From contig CALPZT020000052.1 in NCBI GenBank assembly GCA_943328365.2, forward strand, positions 1 through 8,197: a stretch of DNA of 8,197 nucleotides, written 5' to 3'. Below are positions 6,298 through 8,197 of this stretch, piece by piece. The stretch's first letter is position 1; the number at the start of each line of letters is the position of its first letter. Origin of the DNA: Bifidobacterium breve. Its GTDB lineage: Bacteria; Actinomycetota; Actinomycetes; S36-B12. Position numbers and translations under genes: made by a program. The notes beneath the pieces are model-generated. The model saw nothing but the letters and a program-made list of their open reading frames with translations, did not search any database and was not told the origin of the DNA.

Positions 6298-6410
6298 GCA
6301 GAAATTCGCTCCGCCAGGACGGGGATGCGATTCCTCCCGTCAGGAATTTCGACACCGCCTGACACGCCTTGGTTGCCCTGCTTGTTGGTGGGATCTTCAT
6401 CGACCGGCAT
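6279..6410 (-). CDS. Doubtful 43-codon upstream ORF in frame with the ATPase
   Basis: From the ATG at 6410 a 43-residue ORF begins MPVDEDPTNKQGNQG and ends ISACVMDA at a TAG inside the tandem array. I do not recognise it. No Shine-Dalgarno precedes it, and its frame stays open further upstream, antisense to the DUF5926 gene. It is in frame with the ATPase: collapsing the three 23-bp units (69 bp) would fuse it to MDAFVEGFRT and the ATPase. Its composition (polar, few low-complexity runs) is not obviously noncoding. It may be a genuine leader peptide, a lost N-terminal extension, or chance. Confidence 0.2.
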   Translation of the reverse strand: MPVDEDPTNKQGNQGVSGGVEIPDGRNRIPVLAERISACVMDA

Positions 6411-6437
6411 TTGCAGGGGGCCGCGACGGGAGGCGAC

Positions 6438-6452
6438 TAGGGTTTTGGCCCA
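6438..6452 (+). promoter_or_regulatory. Possible -10 element for the DUF5926 gene
   Basis: TAGGGT (6438-6443) fits TANNNT and lies 8 nt before the ATG at 6452, a spacing that would give a leaderless or nearly leaderless mRNA. The same bases include AGGG (6439-6442), nine bases before the ATG, which could instead be a weak ribosome site. No good -35 was seen at the right distance, so the two readings cannot be separated here. Confidence 0.3.
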
Positions 6453-7399
6453 TGGGCAAGCGAGCAGCACGGTCAGCGAATGCGTCGGCACCGATCGACA
6501 CCGGAGCAGAGGTGCCGGTCGTCGGGCTGCGCGAGCCGTGCCCCTGCGGCTCGGGCCGCCGCTACAAGGCCTGCCACGGCAAGGAGTCTGCGAGCGCGAG
6601 CGCTGGGTCGTCTCGTCCGTTCGAGGGTTTTGCGTCGGAGTGCGATCTCGTCGCGCTCCGCGAGCTCGTTCCGTCCGCGACCGCACCGCTCGCCATGAAG
6701 GACGGACGCACCGTGACCCTCGCGACCGTCCTGCCGATGGCTTGGCCGGCACTCGTTCGTCAGGACGGCGAGATCATGCTCGGACTCCAGGTGAACACCG
6801 GCACCGGCGATGCCTCGCGCGACCTCGGCTCGGCGCTCGAACTCGCCCTCACGACCGAGCCGGGCAACCCGGTTCCGCCGGCACGCGATACCTCCGGGGC
6901 GCCTCGCCTCCAGGACCTCGTCGATGCATCGGTGCCGCTCGTCATCACCGTCCATGAGGGGTTCGACTTCTGGGTTGAGGCGGCTCAGCAGACCGATGAG
7001 GTGAATGCATCCCTCGAGCGCGCGAACTCATACGCCCACCCCACCTCTCGGCTGGGCGCCGTCGAGGCCGCCTACTGGACTCAGATGGGCGAGAAGGAGC
7101 ACCTGCGCTGGGTCATGCCGCACGAGGAGGAGCTGCTCCTCAATGCGCTGGCCCGCCTGCAGGCTGCCGATGCGACCTCGCTCGGCGAGGGCACCCGGCT
7201 CGTCGGCATGTTCCGCGCACAGGGCCTCGTTGCACCGGTATGGGATCTGCCACTCGGATTCGGTGCGGCGGCCTGCGAGCAGCCGGCCGCAGATTTCGCG
7301 AAGCGGCTCGCAAAGGCACTCACCGACACAAGCCCGCTGACCGACGCCGAGCGGCGCGCGCGTGCGGGCCTCACCACCCGTCAGGTGACCCTGCGCTAA
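6452..7399 (+). CDS. DUF5926 family protein with N-terminal SEC-C zinc-binding motif
   Basis: This 315-residue protein is of an actinobacterial family of unknown function. Residues 27-43 hold the SEC-C motif, REPCPCGSGRRYKACHG, with Cys30, Cys32, Cys41 and His42 as the expected zinc ligands. This motif also occurs at the SecA C-terminus, so such proteins are sometimes mislabelled as translocase subunits; there is no SecA ATPase here. The rest (about 60-300) is an acidic, soluble domain with segments such as VITVHEGFDFW, AYWTQMGEKEHLRWV and PHEEELLLNALARL. It contains no signal peptide or membrane helix. From memory, genes of this family often lie near glycerophosphodiester phosphodiesterase genes, which fits the gene at 3441 if the SRPBCC/ATPase block was inserted between them. 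It ends in TAA directly before an 8-bp repeat cluster. Confidence 0.85.
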   Translation: MGKRAARSANASAPIDTGAEVPVVGLREPCPCGSGRRYKACHGKESASASAGSSRPFEGFASECDLVALRELVPSATAPLAMKDGRTVTLATVLPMAWPALVRQDGEIMLGLQVNTGTGDASRDLGSALELALTTEPGNPVPPARDTSGAPRLQDLVDASVPLVITVHEGFDFWVEAAQQTDEVNASLERANSYAHPTSRLGAVEAAYWTQMGEKEHLRWVMPHEEELLLNALARLQAADATSLGEGTRLVGMFRAQGLVAPVWDLPLGFGAAACEQPAADFAKRLAKALTDTSPLTDAERRARAGLTTRQVTLR

Positions 7400-7447
7400 C
7401 GGTTCAGCGGTTCAGCGGTTTAGCGGTTTAGCGGTTCAGCCGTTCAG
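7400..7447. repeat. Six 8-bp tandem repeats between convergent genes
   Basis: Six contiguous octamers of the form CGGTTYAG run from the base after the DUF5926 stop: two CGGTTCAG, two CGGTTTAG, one CGGTTCAG, and one CCGTTCAG. The minus-strand gene's TGA lies in the fifth unit. Because 8 is not a multiple of 3, successive units place TGA or TAA in all three minus-strand frames, and the CGGTTTAG units add TAG on the plus strand. The repeat is not self-complementary, so it is not a hairpin terminator. Confidence 0.9.
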
Positions 7448-8197
7448 TGGACCCTGCTCGGTCGGCAGGTGGTCGACCGCGAGGCTCGGCCACATTGTCG
7501 GGGTCTTCACCCGGCGGTCGCCCGTCCAGGGGGCGGGGGCGGCATCGAGTTGGCGCATGATGGCGTACGCCGGGAACTCGTAGCGTGACCGCGCCTCCTG
7601 GAACATTGCCCAGGCCTCGTCCAGGCCGCGCTCAATCGGGAATCCTGAGCGGGTGAGCACGTCGACCGCTCGATCGAAATCCGCCCGTGTGATGTGGAGC
7701 GGCTGATCCTCGCCCGCGCTCAGGGCCAGGACTCCGCTCCTGGGCATGCCCGCGGCGCTGTCTTGGGCGGCGGCCTCGTGCACCGCGAGAATCTCCTCCT
7801 TCCAGGCCGGAAGGGTCATCGGGTGGCTGAGCGAGGGCTGGCGTCCGCCGAGGAACCTCCCGACGAAGGGGATGCGGGTGCGCCGGGGGTGCTTGGCGAA
7901 GAAGTGAATGTAGAGCAGGTTGAACGACTGGGTGCCCTCGAGCAGCAGTCGGTAGGAGTCACGGCGAGGCGGGGTGCTCGTGAGGCTGACATTCAGGGCG
8001 GCGGCGTCCATGACCGCGAGCAACGCGACAGTGAAGTGTCGACCGGCGCGCGGGGATCGCACGTGGAGGAGCATCGGGTAGGTCGTATGGGTGAGCCGGG
8101 TGCTCGCGGCCCACAGTGTCCACCGGTCGAAGAGCTGATCGAGTTCGCCGAGCGCGCCGCTGAGCGTGCTGCGGGAGAGGAGCTCGGGCCCCCAAGC
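7436..8197 (-). CDS. C-terminal part of an ion-channel-like membrane protein, cut by the window edge
   Basis: The frame is open to the right edge, so 253 residues of a longer protein are visible and the true start lies outside. The segment FDRWTLWAAS, then HTTYPMLLHVRSPRAG, then TVALLAVMDAAALNVSL resembles the region that follows the pore domain in actinobacterial ion-channel-like (two-pore potassium channel type) proteins. There, a W-x-x-Ell-x-x-H-x-x-YP motif precedes an FRSqh segment and LDaaAL. The remaining tail is basic then acidic (for example ITRADFDRAVDVL) and ends EQGPLNG. No pore signature is visible in the window, so the channel assignment rests on this tail only. The internal ATG at 8074 is unlikely to be the start, because conserved-looking sequence continues upstream. 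The stop lies in the octamer repeats. Confidence 0.5.
   Translation of the reverse strand, partial: AWGPELLSRSTLSGALGELDQLFDRWTLWAASTRLTHTTYPMLLHVRSPRAGRHFTVALLAVMDAAALNVSLTSTPPRRDSYRLLLEGTQSFNLLYIHFFAKHPRRTRIPFVGRFLGGRQPSLSHPMTLPAWKEEILAVHEAAAQDSAAGMPRSGVLALSAGEDQPLHITRADFDRAVDVLTRSGFPIERGLDEAWAMFQEARSRYEFPAYAIMRQLDAAPAPWTGDRRVKTPTMWPSLAVDHLPTEQGPLNG

Noticed and set aside
6411..6752. Upstream part of the 157-codon minus-strand ORF
   Set aside because: It is antisense to the DUF5926 gene and Arg/Ser-rich as expected of a GC-rich shadow frame. Only the part from 6410 down is considered, and with low confidence.
6172..6957. 261-residue plus-strand ORF across the tandem array
   Set aside because: The frame runs through the array and then out of frame through the DUF5926 gene, giving Arg-rich shadow sequence.
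7959..8195. 78-residue minus-strand ORF at the right edge
   Set aside because: It lies in another frame of the channel-like gene, whose frame is open to the edge and shows family-like motifs.

Overview
The window is high-GC DNA with strong third-position G/C bias, GTG starts, a promoter that points to a leaderless mRNA, and a DUF5926 gene. Together these suggest an actinobacterium, perhaps of the Micrococcales; the genus cannot be settled from the sequence. No rRNA, tRNA, CRISPR array or transposase was seen. Nine genes are supported, one of them cut by the right edge, plus one doubtful small ORF.

Left part (1-1166): a leftward gene for a secreted protein. It has a signal peptide, a PepSY-like domain, a long Pro/Thr/Ser/Ala-rich region and a Gly/Arg-rich tail. 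Its leader contains two mutually exclusive hairpins. Next comes an AT-rich patch with an imperfect inverted repeat and a promoter.

1167-2659: a rightward AbiEi/AbiEii-type toxin-antitoxin operon (antitoxin with an N-terminal HTH, then a nucleotidyltransferase toxin) joined by an ATGA overlap. Its base composition looks less GC-biased than its neighbours, which fits an acquired defence or stability module.

2715-4724: housekeeping genes. A leftward HAD phosphatase and a rightward glycerophosphodiester phosphodiesterase diverge from a 69-bp spacer. The phosphodiesterase converges on a leftward SRPBCC protein across a 22-bp tandem duplication.

4896-6451: a leftward AAA ATPase of the DUF4143 type with a C-terminal PD-(D/E)XK-like motif. 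Upstream of it lies a 3.5-copy, 23-bp tandem array. The array interrupts a frame that would join a 43-codon upstream ORF to the ATPase if it were collapsed to one unit.

6452-8197: a rightward DUF5926/SEC-C protein, six 8-bp tandem repeats, and a convergent leftward gene that runs off the right edge and resembles the cytosolic tail of actinobacterial ion-channel-like proteins.

No wholly new system is evident. AbiE and DUF4143 ATPases are known families. The least explained element is the 23-bp array at the 5' end of the ATPase gene. The short tandem repeats at two convergent gene ends are also worth a look.
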